IMG/VR virus record: IMGVR_UViG_3300022744_000117
Span: 1-20,023 of that record
Source of the DNA: a virus
DNA: 20,023 bases
Direction: 5' to 3' (one strand)
Position numbers and translations under genes: made by a program. The notes beneath the pieces are model-generated. The model was not told the DNA's origin, ran no database searches, and saw only the letters and a program-made list of their open reading frames with translations. Numbering within the stretch: position 1 is the stretch's first letter; the number at the start of each line of letters is the position of its first letter. Shown here one piece after another: positions 1-7,681 of the stretch.

Positions 1-258
1 ATCCGGGTCGCTGAACAGGAAACTATCGAAACTCGCCCGACGTGCCATGAAGAAGCCGATCAGAGTATCCACCTCGGGCGTTACCGCTGTATCGCGCAAA
101 AACTCGTAATTCAGAGAGAACGTCACCAGCGGATATTGCTGCATGGTGGCGCGCAGTTCCCGTCCCGAAACCGAGCGCTGCGCCTGCGTCTTGAATGACG
201 GTTTGCGGCCAACAGGAAGCGCCAGCCCGGGGAGGACTGGATAAACGGCATTGCCCAT
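1..258 (-). CDS. Distal tail protein, DUF2460 family (5' part, cut by left edge)
   Basis: The reading frame runs open from an ATG at 258 to the window edge, giving 86 residues and no stop. The product starts MGNAVYPVLPGL and continues with SVSGRELRATMQQYP, NYEFLRD and a segment ending FDSFLFSDPD. I recognise this as the N-terminal half of the DUF2460 family (usually about 200 aa), found in lambda-like siphophages just downstream of the tape measure gene and thought to belong to the tail tip. An AAGG motif lies upstream of the ATG, and the tape measure stop ends 2 bp before it. The plus-strand and alternative minus-strand frames here do not resemble phage proteins. The call rests on remembered family features; the C-terminal half is outside the window. 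Confidence 0.85.
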   Translation of the reverse strand, partial: MGNAVYPVLPGLALPVGRKPSFKTQAQRSVSGRELRATMQQYPLVTFSLNYEFLRDTAVTPEVDTLIGFFMARRASFDSFLFSDPD

Positions 259-260
259 GT

Positions 261-2714
261 TTAAGCCTTAGAGGGTGTGAAGTTGCGCGCCATCTGGCGC
301 AGACCAGGGGCCAGCGTGTGACTGTTCTTGCGGAAAAAATCACGGACGCTACTAGCGTCCATGGCGTGAATGGTCACGTTCACCCCACCGCCGCTGACGC
401 CTTTTTCACCAAGCTCACGGATGGTGTCCGCATGCTTGGCCGGCAGCATCATTTCCCGCTCGTGGTAGCGCATCAGGCCGGTGGCGCCTGCTGGAATATC
501 CCATCCGCCCTCGGCAGATGGGATGCTCGACGCGTACCCGGCAACGGTGGCAAATGCCGTTCCGGCAGCAGCCGGCGCGATTGCCGGGCCGATGACCGGA
601 ATGCCAACCAAAGCCTTGAATGCCCCGGCCATTGCCTCGTAGGCATCAACCATGATCGCCTTGATCGCAGAGCCGGCCTGTATGAGCAGAGATTCGCCAG
701 CGCCTGCCTTCTCGGCTAAAACCCGCGCCGCCGTTGCGCTTGTGGTAGCTGCAGTCTTGGTGGTTTCCATCACCAGCCATTTCGCCGTCATCTGCGCACA
801 AACATTTACCGATTCGGTCAGCAGCGTCCTAAAAATATTTCCAACTGCTTGCCGTAGCGTCTGAGCCTTCAGGATCATGCCGCTGACTGTCTGGCCGAAC
901 GACGATTCCATGCTGTTCGAGATGCGTTTCCAAGGATCGTTTTCTTCAACCCTGAGCTGCGTCTCGATCTTCCGCTTGTCCAGTTCGTGTTTCCGGTCGA
1001 TTTCGAGTAGCTGGTTTTTCAACTTCTGGTACTCGACCGGGTTCATGTTCGGATCTTTGGCAAGGAGTTGCATCCGTTGCTCAACAGCTTGCCGTGCAAT
1101 CTCATACCGCGCCTGCTCAAACTGGCGGTCAAATTGGAGCTTCTGCTCTTTGTTGATCAGCCCGAGTGCAAGTGATTCCTCCGCTTCCTGCTGCTGGATG
1201 TCGATAGCGTTGGATGCCGAGCGCTTCCATTCCTCGACCTCTTCCTGTGCCAGCGCTCGGCCTTCCTGGGCTTTTTTCTTCAGGATTTGAAGCTGCATGT
1301 CGGCGGACTTCTTCATCACCGCGCCGTACTCTTTGTCGCCCTTGTCGAGCGTTGCCAACTTGTCGTCCCAGTATTTCTTTTCGTCCTCAAGCGACATTTC
1401 GTACATGTCATGTTCGAGCATGTACTTGGCCTTCAGTTTGGCTAGATCAGCCTCCCACGCCGGCATCATGGACTTCGTCGCAGCGGCTTTTTTCTCCTTT
1501 TGATTCGGATCGACAAAGCTCTTTCCCTTCGCTTCCTTCGGCGCGGTATCAGTCGGTCGGCTGAAGAGGTTGGTGATTTTCTCGATGGTCTCTTCCGACG
1601 ACTTGAGCATTTCGTCGAGCGACTGCGACCAGGCACCGGAGATAACCCCGCCGACTCCCTTGATCTCGTTTGCCGCCCCGGAAAAGTCGCCGGTCACCGC
1701 CTTGGCAATCGCTGCGGCCAGCGCGCGAATCGGCTCGGCCACGGTGACAACCATGGCGTTGATTGTTTCCCACACCACAGTGACGCCATTCTTCAGCGCC
1801 CAGAACGTAGCGATCAGGCCGCCGACTGCTCCCTTGATGACGGTCACGGCAGCCGGTCCAATGCTCGAGAACCATTCTCCAAGCTTGGTCAGCACCGGCA
1901 TGACCGCGTCGCCGATGGCTTTTCTGATGGCACTCATGACATCGTCGACGTCGTTCATCGCGGCCTTGTATGCCTTGGCAGCCGCAACGTTCTCGACGCC
2001 AACAATCAGGCCGAGTTCTTCCTGCTTCTGCTTGGCAGCGTCGATCACCTCGTTGTTCAGCTTGAGCATGGACATGACCTCTGCCCCGCCCTTACCGAAC
2101 ATGGCCTGCGCTGCCAGCGTGCGGTCGGTGCCTTCCTTGTAGCCGTTCAAGACCTTGATGCCATCCATCATCAGATCTTTCATGTTCCGGTACTCGCCGT
2201 TGGCATCCCGTGTCTTGAGGCCCATGGCGTTCAGGCCGTCCTCGTTGGTGCGCAACTGGCGGCTCAGTTGCTGCGACGCGCCGATGAATGTTTCTGAACT
2301 GGAATAAATGTCACCGAGGGCAACGTTGAGTGCGCTGGCTTCGGTCGTGCTGATGCCGAGCGCCTTGGCAAGTCCGTTGGCTTCACCTGTGAGTTTCTTG
2401 CTCTCGTCTACGCCAGCCTTAAAAACAGCGCCTCCGGCCAGTACAGCTGCCATGCCGGCCAGCATTACATTCACCTTGCCGAAAACGCTGGTCAATGATG
2501 AAAAACTGCCAGCAATTCCGTCGTTCGCCGCTTTGACAGATTCGCTCATTGTCGTCATGTGCCCACCGACAACGTTTTTTAGACCGGCGACGGATGCGCG
2601 CATTCGCTCAGATGAACGTTCGACATCATTTGCAGCCTCTTCCATGCTTGGCTTAAGAGGCGATGTATCTGCCGTGATGCGGACGTCAATTTCGTTTTCT
2701 TGTGGCATTCCCAT
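261..2714 (-). CDS. Tail tape measure protein
   Basis: This 817-aa protein is the longest in the tail module and has tape measure features. The N-terminus is helical and begins with a VRITADTSPLKPSMEEA segment typical of the family. A hydrophobic segment lies at about residues 82-97, and others at about 287-345 and 715-745. A long charged coiled-coil region rich in K, E and Q occupies about residues 395-600. Family members set tail length and help DNA cross the membrane; at about 1.5 angstrom per residue, 817 residues suggest a tail near 120 nm (estimate). It follows the tail assembly chaperone genes and precedes the DUF2460 gene, the expected order. An AGGGA motif sits 8 bp before the ATG at 2714; a second ATG at 2708 is an alternative start. 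Confidence 0.93.
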   Translation of the reverse strand: MGMPQENEIDVRITADTSPLKPSMEEAANDVERSSERMRASVAGLKNVVGGHMTTMSESVKAANDGIAGSFSSLTSVFGKVNVMLAGMAAVLAGGAVFKAGVDESKKLTGEANGLAKALGISTTEASALNVALGDIYSSSETFIGASQQLSRQLRTNEDGLNAMGLKTRDANGEYRNMKDLMMDGIKVLNGYKEGTDRTLAAQAMFGKGGAEVMSMLKLNNEVIDAAKQKQEELGLIVGVENVAAAKAYKAAMNDVDDVMSAIRKAIGDAVMPVLTKLGEWFSSIGPAAVTVIKGAVGGLIATFWALKNGVTVVWETINAMVVTVAEPIRALAAAIAKAVTGDFSGAANEIKGVGGVISGAWSQSLDEMLKSSEETIEKITNLFSRPTDTAPKEAKGKSFVDPNQKEKKAAATKSMMPAWEADLAKLKAKYMLEHDMYEMSLEDEKKYWDDKLATLDKGDKEYGAVMKKSADMQLQILKKKAQEGRALAQEEVEEWKRSASNAIDIQQQEAEESLALGLINKEQKLQFDRQFEQARYEIARQAVEQRMQLLAKDPNMNPVEYQKLKNQLLEIDRKHELDKRKIETQLRVEENDPWKRISNSMESSFGQTVSGMILKAQTLRQAVGNIFRTLLTESVNVCAQMTAKWLVMETTKTAATTSATAARVLAEKAGAGESLLIQAGSAIKAIMVDAYEAMAGAFKALVGIPVIGPAIAPAAAGTAFATVAGYASSIPSAEGGWDIPAGATGLMRYHEREMMLPAKHADTIRELGEKGVSGGGVNVTIHAMDASSVRDFFRKNSHTLAPGLRQMARNFTPSKA

Positions 2715-2717
2715 GAT

Positions 2718-3334
2718 TTATTCCCTCGTTGGCAAACCGTGCTGGCGTAGCAGATCGTCAAATTCAGTCTTGGTCAGGGTGTTGACTGGGATGAACTCGG
2801 CGGCCTGTTCAAGCGACCCGGCGTCAGTGGTCGACATGCCTGTCGGCTCGAAGCCGAGATAGGCGGCAACCATGCGATGCAATGGCGGGTTATCCGACCA
2901 GTACAAGTTCAGAGCATTGAGCCTGGGAAGGTCGACGTGCTCTGCGATGTAGTCCCACGTCCATCCCGTACAGGCGACGACGTGGGCGTACAGCGCCGGC
3001 CAGTCGATTACTTCACAGGCTCTTGAGCTTCCCCCGCTTCAATGGCCTTTCGCTTAAGCCCGGAAACATCCATGACCGCCTCAAAGACCTCGGCCATGTT
3101 GCCAACATCGAGCATGTCGGCCACGTCTTCGCGGGTGGTTTCCGGGTAGTTCCGCTTGAGTGCCGAATGGGCAGCGTCAATAACCGTCGCCACCTGTTTG
3201 GCATCTCCAATGTCGCCATTGAACTTGCTGACCCGGTCTTGCAATTGCTCAAGAGCACCGAGCGCGAGAGGTGGGACGATGTATTTAATACCGCCCATCA
3301 CAACGGCGATCCCCTTATGTTTCACGATTGCCAT
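2718..3334 (-). CDS. Tail assembly chaperone GT fusion, made by -1 ribosomal frameshift
   Basis: This is a proposed frameshift product of about 205 aa that shares its first 101 residues with the 108-aa G-type protein. After the G-frame codons GCG GGG, a -1 slip on the run GGGGGAA leads into a frame reading GGA AGC TCA, then ACEVIDWPALYAHV, TGWTWDYIAEHVDLPRLNAL and LYWSDNPPLHRMVAAYLGF, to a TAA at 2718. This T segment has the short Trp-rich pattern typical of tail chaperone T domains. It has no good start of its own: the first start-like codon (TTG at 2906) lies inside the conserved part, and a TGA in the T frame just upstream of the G run closes it. The layout copies lambda G/GT, where the fusion helps load tail tube protein onto the tape measure. 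The slip itself is inferred from frame geometry. Confidence 0.8.
3008..3334 (-). CDS. Tail assembly chaperone, G-type
   Basis: The 108-aa product starts MAIVKHKGIAVVMGG and contains a helical region around residues 25-100. It lies between the tail tube gene and the tape measure gene, where lambda-like phages carry the G chaperone. Such proteins are needed for tail assembly but are absent from the virion. The start at 3334 has an AGGAG motif 8 bp upstream that overlaps the tail tube stop codon, so translation of the two genes is probably coupled. The gene ends with TAA at 3008, just after the frameshift site that yields the longer GT product. Sequence alone only weakly identifies the family; position and the frameshifted T domain make the call firm. 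Confidence 0.85.
   Translation of the reverse strand: MAIVKHKGIAVVMGGIKYIVPPLALGALEQLQDRVSKFNGDIGDAKQVATVIDAAHSALKRNYPETTREDVADMLDVGNMAEVFEAVMDVSGLKRKAIEAGEAQEPVK
3029..3035 (-). promoter_or_regulatory. Candidate -1 frameshift slippery site GGGGGAA
   Basis: On the minus strand the G-frame codons GCG GGG GAA GCT contain the run GGGGGAAG. A -1 slip of the peptidyl-tRNA from GGG to GGG is perfectly matched. The A-site pair (GAA to GGA) is not, so P-site slippage may dominate. The site resembles the lambda G/GT slippery sequence GGGAAAG. It is the only homopolymeric run in the short window where the T frame is open and the G frame is not yet stopped. Confidence 0.7.
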
Positions 3335-3340
3335 GCCCGG

Positions 3341-4108
3341 TTACTCCTGCACGTAGATGTCGCCGAGCGTGGTCCCACTGGCGTCAGCATTGGCCGAAAA
3401 GTCGAACGACGGGATGTTGAAATCGTCCAGCTTCGTAGAGAGCAGCTGGAGCTTGGTCGAGACAACCGACTCCAGAATTACCAGGGAGCGTTTCGCCTGA
3501 TAGGTGGTCTGCATGAACACCTTCAGGGCCGGGGCCTGCCCCATCGCCACGTTGGTCATGGTGATGCGCTTTGCTCCAGCGGCCGCGTAGCTGTAGCGGT
3601 AGGAGATATAGACCTTCTTGCCGGTATCGGCAGCGGCGAAGGTATAGACACCGGCCGCGACGCTGTACTGGCCAGTGGCCGGGGCGCTGGCAACACGGGT
3701 CATCGGGACAGCGTTGGAATCCAGCACGCCCATGTCGTCGATGAAGGTGCCGGAGGACGGCGGGGTCACGGTGATGGTGAAGGGGGTCGCCGGGATGACA
3801 GTGCCGACGTCGTCGGTGTTGATCGCCTGCATCGTGCCAGCGGTGACGCCGGTACCAAAGAACAGCGAATTGAGGGCCGCGCCGTGAATCTGGGCGCCCT
3901 TGAATTTGCCGGTGGTCTTGACCTTGCCACGCGCGACGGTCAAGGCAAACTGCTTGCTGCCGTACAGTTCCTTGAGGTCACCCGAGAAGTCGAGGGACAT
4001 TTCCTGCATTGCGCCGATGCGAATCGGGGTCGGGTTGCTGATTGCGTTGCCCTGGGCATCGTAAAGCGGGACGGCGAAGAGGTCGCCAGCGCCAAAAGCG
4101 AGTTGCAT
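3341..4108 (-). CDS. Major tail tube protein
   Basis: The 255-aa product starts MQLAFGAGDLFAVPLYDAQGN and contains MQEMSLDFSGDLKELYGSKQFALTVARGKVKTTGK-type segments seen in siphophage tail tube proteins. Its middle part (about residues 95-170) is rich in T, V, P, G and Y and looks like a beta-sandwich insert. The tube protein polymerises around the tape measure to form the inner tail tube. The start at 4108 has a clear GGAG 8 bp upstream. A longer frame beginning at 4141 is rejected because it would read through the terminator hairpin. The gene sits between the tail terminator and the G chaperone genes, as expected. A terminator-like hairpin stands immediately upstream. Confidence 0.85.
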   Translation of the reverse strand: MQLAFGAGDLFAVPLYDAQGNAISNPTPIRIGAMQEMSLDFSGDLKELYGSKQFALTVARGKVKTTGKFKGAQIHGAALNSLFFGTGVTAGTMQAINTDDVGTVIPATPFTITVTPPSSGTFIDDMGVLDSNAVPMTRVASAPATGQYSVAAGVYTFAAADTGKKVYISYRYSYAAAGAKRITMTNVAMGQAPALKVFMQTTYQAKRSLVILESVVSTKLQLLSTKLDDFNIPSFDFSANADASGTTLGDIYVQE

Positions 4109-4127
4109 GATGGATCTCCTGGAAAAT

Positions 4128-4148
4128 AAAAACCCGCACAAGGCGGGT
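4128..4148 (-). terminator. Intrinsic-terminator-like hairpin upstream of the tail tube gene
   Basis: The minus strand has stem ACCCGC, loop CTTGT and stem GCGGGT, followed by a run of Ts. It lies in the gap between the tail terminator gene stop (4169) and the tail tube start (4108). Confidence 0.75.
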
Positions 4149-4168
4149 TCGGTGGGGTGGTTGGTGCG

Positions 4169-4591
4169 TCAGGTTGCGGTGATGACTATCGGGATGATTG
4201 CCACGGCCTGGTCGCCCAGCGTCCCTTCGTCGGTTTCGATGGCGCCCTCAATGCGGCAATGCTGTACAAGGCCGCCGAGGGTGTTAGTGTTGCGGACAGG
4301 GTTGTCCGGCTGCAGCGCGGCCTCGATGGCGTCGGCGATGTTGTTCAACTGCGTGGACGGAAAGTCGCTGCCGGTGCTGCTGGTATAAATGTACACATCG
4401 ACCGTTAGCGTCCAGACCGTTCCGACGCCCTGCTGCCGGTGTGCAAGCTCGTTTTTCTGGGCCTGAAAGAGCGCCGGCTGCTGGCTGGCCGGCACGTCGC
4501 TCCAGTGCTTGAGCTTGCGCCCCTTGGTCTTGATGCCCGGCACTGCCGCCAACTTGTCGTACAGGGCCTGATAAATCGCTTCCCGGTTCAT
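4169..4591 (-). CDS. Tail terminator / tail completion protein
   Basis: The 140-aa product starts MNREAIYQALYDKLAAVPG and contains RKLKHWSDVP, QPALFQAQKNE, a LTVDVYIYT strand, LNNIADAIEAALQPDN and an acidic C-terminal part ending IIPIVITAT. This matches the small alpha/beta tail terminator type (gpU-like), which caps the tail tube and joins it to the head. It starts with an ATGA overlap on the preceding gp10-like gene, with GGAAGGA upstream, so the two are coupled. The order gp6-like, gp10-like, tail terminator, tail tube is standard for HK97- and lambda-like phages. The role rests on length, strand pattern and position rather than on any catalytic motif. Confidence 0.78.
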   Translation of the reverse strand: MNREAIYQALYDKLAAVPGIKTKGRKLKHWSDVPASQQPALFQAQKNELAHRQQGVGTVWTLTVDVYIYTSSTGSDFPSTQLNNIADAIEAALQPDNPVRNTNTLGGLVQHCRIEGAIETDEGTLGDQAVAIIPIVITAT

Positions 4592-5076
4592 CTTCTGATT
4601 CCTTCCGCAACGGCCCTGTCCAATTCGGCCAGAATTTCAGGCTTCATGTCGTCCAGGGCAGAGCGCAGGAAAGAGCGCTCCTTGATGTTCTGCTTCATGG
4701 CGTGCGCCTTCACCGTCGCCCAGACCGGGTGCTTCAGTTGCTTGCCCCACGCCTGCCTCACCAGTCGGACATGCTCCTTGACGGTGACCGTCTCGGTGCT
4801 GCCGTACTCGTGCTTCTTGCCGTACTTGACGTTGGTGCTGACGACGCCGGTCACGGCGCCGTTATCCGTCACCAGGCGCTGGTCGATGGAGCGCCGCAGC
4901 GTGCCGGTGCGAACCTTCAGCACCTGGCCGGACAGCTTCTCCTGCATGACCTTGCGCTGCAGCTTGAGGATCAGGCGCCCGATTGATTCGGTGACGCGCG
5001 ATCTGATCCCGTCGGGCAGCGCCCGGAAGCGCCGGGCGATTTCCTTGTCGCCGACGACAGTGCCGGCGGGGATCAC
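4588..5076 (-). CDS. HK97 gp10-like head-tail connector / tail component
   Basis: The 162-aa product contains GDKEIARRFRALPDGIRSRV near the N-terminus, then VLKVRTGTLRRSI and VSTNVKYGKKHEYGS. The VRTGTLR followed by a YxxxxEYG pattern is typical of the HK97 gp10 family, which functions in head-tail joining. It begins with GTG at 5076 in a GTGA overlap with the gp6-like gene and has a GGTGG ribosome-binding motif; the next gene follows with an ATGA overlap. The C-terminus (FLRSALDDMKPEILAELDRAV) is helical, as usual in the family. The length is normal and nothing suggests damage. Confidence 0.87.
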   Translation of the reverse strand: MIPAGTVVGDKEIARRFRALPDGIRSRVTESIGRLILKLQRKVMQEKLSGQVLKVRTGTLRRSIDQRLVTDNGAVTGVVSTNVKYGKKHEYGSTETVTVKEHVRLVRQAWGKQLKHPVWATVKAHAMKQNIKERSFLRSALDDMKPEILAELDRAVAEGIRR

Positions 5077-5621
5077 AGCGGCACCACCTTCCGGTAATTG
5101 TTCAGGATCGTCTGGACCGAGTCGGGCATGTCCTTGACGACGAACGACACGGTTTCGCCCGCGAGGCTCTTGGACATGTGGCCGATGCGGTCGCGCTCCT
5201 TGAAGCGCAGCGAGACAAGCTCGATGCAGGCCTGCTCGATTTCCTTCGGCGTCTCGATGAAGCCGCCCGTGTAGGCAAGCTGCACGTTGCCGATGCCTCG
5301 GCTGAAAACGTAGCCGGTCAGGATTATCCGGTTCGCGTCGAAGCGGTAGCCCGGCGTCCCGAAATCCGTACTGGCTGGAATTGGCCGACCGTCGACCACG
5401 ACGCCCTGGACGCTGGTCACCGGGTAATCGGCGAAAACCATCCGGCAGCCGCCCGTTCCGTCGCGTACCTCGTTGTAAGCCTGAGAGGCGAAGGAGCGAT
5501 TCAGCCAGGTCTGGATAAATTCAGACGCCGAGGCAATCAGGCGAGTCAGCAGCGCGTCATCGTCCGTCGTCTGGATTCCGAGCCACGCCTTGGTGTTTTC
5601 CAGTGTGGTCAGGTCGGCCAT
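5073..5621 (-). CDS. Head-tail connector protein, gp6-like (phage gp6 family)
   Basis: The 182-aa product begins MADLTTLENTKAWLGIQTTDDDALLTRLIASASEFIQTWLNRSF, the typical start of HK97 gp6-like connectors (adaptor proteins that attach under the portal). A central beta part with DYPVTSVQGVVVDG and a GYRFDANRIILTGY segment follows, then VQLAYTGGF and a helical PKEIEQACIELVSLRFKERDRIG segment. The family usually has a shorter form of about 100 aa and a longer one near 180-200 aa; this is the longer. It starts at 5621, 5 bp after the small Ala-rich gene stop, with a modest GAG motif upstream, and its stop overlaps the GTG of the next gene. Confidence 0.87.
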   Translation of the reverse strand: MADLTTLENTKAWLGIQTTDDDALLTRLIASASEFIQTWLNRSFASQAYNEVRDGTGGCRMVFADYPVTSVQGVVVDGRPIPASTDFGTPGYRFDANRIILTGYVFSRGIGNVQLAYTGGFIETPKEIEQACIELVSLRFKERDRIGHMSKSLAGETVSFVVKDMPDSVQTILNNYRKVVPL

Positions 5622-5626
5622 GGTTC

Positions 5627-5905
5627 TTACTCGGTGGTGCCAGCGGCGGCCTTGGCGGCAGCTTCGGCTTCAGCAGCAGCGGCCTTGGCCTGTGCCTTCG
5701 CTTCGGCCTTGGCGGCAGCTTCGGCAGCCTTGGTGGTGGCGGCGATGTCCTCGGCCGTCAGGGCGACCTGCTTGAAGCCGTGCGGGGCCAGCAAGGAATG
5801 GTAGTCGCCGTTTTCCGGCACTTCGATCTGGCCTTTGTTGTCGACGTTGAACTGTTCGCCGCCGACAGAAATGCCGGTGCAACCTTCAGGGGCTTGGTAC
5901 TTCAT
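5627..5905 (-). CDS. Small head-region protein with Ala/Lys/Glu-rich tail
   Basis: The 92-aa product has a folded-looking N-terminal half (MKYQAPEGCTGISVGGEQF, then VDNKGQIEVPENGDYHSLLAPHGFKQV) and a C-terminal half made almost only of A, K and E that should form one long helix. Similar small proteins occur between the major capsid and connector genes of many siphophages; their function is not certain, and a decoration or capsid accessory role is only inferred. GGAG lies 8 bp before the ATG at 5905. A terminator-like hairpin separates it from the capsid gene. The helix is encoded in part by a 22-bp direct repeat. Confidence 0.75.
   Translation of the reverse strand: MKYQAPEGCTGISVGGEQFNVDNKGQIEVPENGDYHSLLAPHGFKQVALTAEDIAATTKAAEAAAKAEAKAQAKAAAAEAEAAAKAAAGTTE
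5647..5725. repeat. 22-bp direct repeat in the Ala-rich coding tail
   Basis: The same 22-bp sequence occurs at 5647-5668 and 5704-5725, 57 bp (19 codons) apart and in the same frame, encoding the A/E/K helix of the small head protein. It probably reflects in-frame duplication, so copy number may vary without breaking the gene. Confidence 0.85.
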
Positions 5906-5929
5906 GGTTTGAATCTCCTGTCAGAAAGG

Positions 5930-5954
5930 AAAAAGGGGAGGCCGAAGCCCCCCC
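5930..5954 (-). terminator. Intrinsic-terminator-like hairpin downstream of the capsid gene
   Basis: On the minus strand an 8-bp stem (GGGGGGGC with GCCTCCCC, one G-U pair) closes a UUCG tetraloop and is followed by TTTTT. It lies between the capsid stop at 5974 and the next start at 5905. Confidence 0.8.
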
Positions 5955-5973
5955 TTGCACAGCGCCGTAGCGA

Positions 5974-7650
5974 TCAGCCGTTGGCGATGTTGCTGATGAC
6001 GCCCATGGAGAACGGCGCGTAGTGCTGCAGGACGCCGTCGGCATAGACGCCGTACTCGTACTTGCGGGTGCGCAGCGGCCACTCCAGTTGGTAGTAGTCC
6101 TGACGCAGCAGCATCTGGGCGACGTTCGACACGTTGGCCAGCGGGTAAGGCAGGCGCTCGGTGTAGAAGAAGACCGTACCGGCCGGCATGTTGGGATGCA
6201 CGACGATAGGCACTTCCTGACCAGTGACCTTGTTCCAGTAGGAACCGACCACGATACCGGCCGCGATGGCGTTGGTCTGGGCGTTGATGTTGGCGTTCAG
6301 CTTCAACAGCGGGGCGCCACCGTTCGCGATCACCTTCTTGGTGATGTTGATCAGTTCCTGTGCCGACACGTAAATCTTGGTCGGCGACAGGCGGTAGCGG
6401 TTGTAGAAGTACACGAACGCCTGCTCGAATTCCACGATGCCGCCAGCGCCGTCAGAGGTCAGCGGCGTGCCTTGGCCGGCGGTGCCGGTCGGCTGCTGAA
6501 CCACGTAGGCACCGCTGCCCGACTTGATGGCTTGATACAGCAGGCCGTCGAAGTCCAGCGCGGAAGTGGAGTTGTCGGAAGCTGCCAGCGTGGAGGCCAG
6601 TTGCGCGGCACCGTTCGACGCGGCGGTGATGACCGTCGAGTTGATGGAGGTGACAGCGTTCAGGCGCTCGGAACCGGCCGGGCCAACGAACCAGGCATAA
6701 CCGACAGCGCCGGCAACCGGAGCGACGGTCGCGGAAATCGAGCCGGTGGAGCCGGTCGTTGCCACGGTGGCGCTGGCCGACTTCTGGGCAGAGCCGCCGC
6801 CGAAGGTGTCGGAGGTGCCGTCAGCGTTGGTGCGGGTGATCTGGCACGGGACGACAGCGGTGGAGGCGTCGAAGTACTGGCCGGTGGAGCCGTTGTTCAC
6901 GCCGACGACGTCGAGGTAAGCCTGCAGGCCGAGAGCCACGCAGATGACGGACCACGTTGCGGCAGACAGGGTGCCGCCAGTGGTGGAGCCAGCCAGCGTC
7001 GGGGTCGGGGTCGTACCCATGCTGACGGAGGTGTTGCCGCCGAGGATCAGGCGCTCTTCCTGAATCATCGTGGCTTCGAGGGTCTGCATGACGGCTAGGG
7101 CCTTCACGTCCTCGTAGTTCTTCGATGCGTAGTTGGCTTCGAAGGTCACGTTGTTTTCCAGACCGAAGCCACGGAAGGCGGCGAAGTACTCGGCCTGGGC
7201 GTGGGTGATCACGCCGCCGCGCTTGCCTTCGGCGACGCCGCCGCGCATGTTGCCGACGTTGATGTTGGTGATCGCCTTCCAGTTGGCCTGCGTCGCGTAG
7301 CCGCCGCCGATACGGGCGATGGAGTTGCGCAGCGGGGTCATGACCGGGTAGAGCTTCTTCGACGGCCCTTCGAGGTTGTAGGCCTGCAGGCCCGAGGTTG
7401 CATTACCCGGCTGGACGAACGACTTGATGATGTCGTCCGGCGAGGATTGGGCTACTTTCAAAAGGGCCAGAGTTTCTGCGGTGGTATTGCTGCCAACGGT
7501 GCCGAGCATGCCGAAGCCGATCATTGTTGCCAGCGAATCGTGGGACGAGGAAACCAGATGGACGACATCGAACCCGGCTGCATGGGCAAGGCCGACAGCC
7601 AGGGCGCCGACTGCGAGAACAATGGCTCGCGTGATGCTGGATTTTTGCAT
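5974..7650 (-). CDS. Major capsid protein with unusual signal-peptide-like N-terminus
   Basis: The 558-aa product lies between the prohead protease and connector genes. It carries capsid-like segments: NINVGNMRGGVAEGKRGG (about 129-146), FGLENNVTFEANYASKNYEDVKALAV (about 162-187), EERLILGGNT (about 198-206), and a C-terminal part with YNRYRLSPTKIYVSAQE and PNMPAGTVFFYTERLPYP. An Ig/fibronectin-like insert lies near residues 290-345 (GAVGYAWFVGPAGS). The first 25 residues look like a Sec signal peptide: MQKSSITR, a hydrophobic core, then AHA before AGFD; another hydrophobic stretch lies near 41-52. The start at 7650 has AGGA 8 bp upstream. A longer frame from 7683 would start inside the terminator T-tract and is rejected. 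Hairpins flank the gene on both sides. Confidence 0.85.
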   Translation of the reverse strand: MQKSSITRAIVLAVGALAVGLAHAAGFDVVHLVSSSHDSLATMIGFGMLGTVGSNTTAETLALLKVAQSSPDDIIKSFVQPGNATSGLQAYNLEGPSKKLYPVMTPLRNSIARIGGGYATQANWKAITNINVGNMRGGVAEGKRGGVITHAQAEYFAAFRGFGLENNVTFEANYASKNYEDVKALAVMQTLEATMIQEERLILGGNTSVSMGTTPTPTLAGSTTGGTLSAATWSVICVALGLQAYLDVVGVNNGSTGQYFDASTAVVPCQITRTNADGTSDTFGGGSAQKSASATVATTGSTGSISATVAPVAGAVGYAWFVGPAGSERLNAVTSINSTVITAASNGAAQLASTLAASDNSTSALDFDGLLYQAIKSGSGAYVVQQPTGTAGQGTPLTSDGAGGIVEFEQAFVYFYNRYRLSPTKIYVSAQELINITKKVIANGGAPLLKLNANINAQTNAIAAGIVVGSYWNKVTGQEVPIVVHPNMPAGTVFFYTERLPYPLANVSNVAQMLLRQDYYQLEWPLRTRKYEYGVYADGVLQHYAPFSMGVISNIANG

Positions 7651-7681
7651 GGTAGTGATCCTTATTTGATGGAGTTGAAAC

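Noticed and set aside
1-343. A 106-aa minus-strand frame at 23-343
   Set aside because: It overlaps the DUF2460 gene and the tape measure end in a different frame and has no recognisable sequence; the DUF2460 frame explains this stretch.
2718-2906. A stand-alone 62-aa gene with TTG start
   Set aside because: The conserved T-domain sequence extends about 40 codons upstream of the TTG in the same frame, which fits the -1 frameshift product, not a separate gene.
3008-3258. 81-aa minus-strand frame at 3013-3258
   Set aside because: It is the third frame of the tail chaperone gene and ends in TGA before the T domain, so it neither encodes a known protein nor provides the frameshift product.
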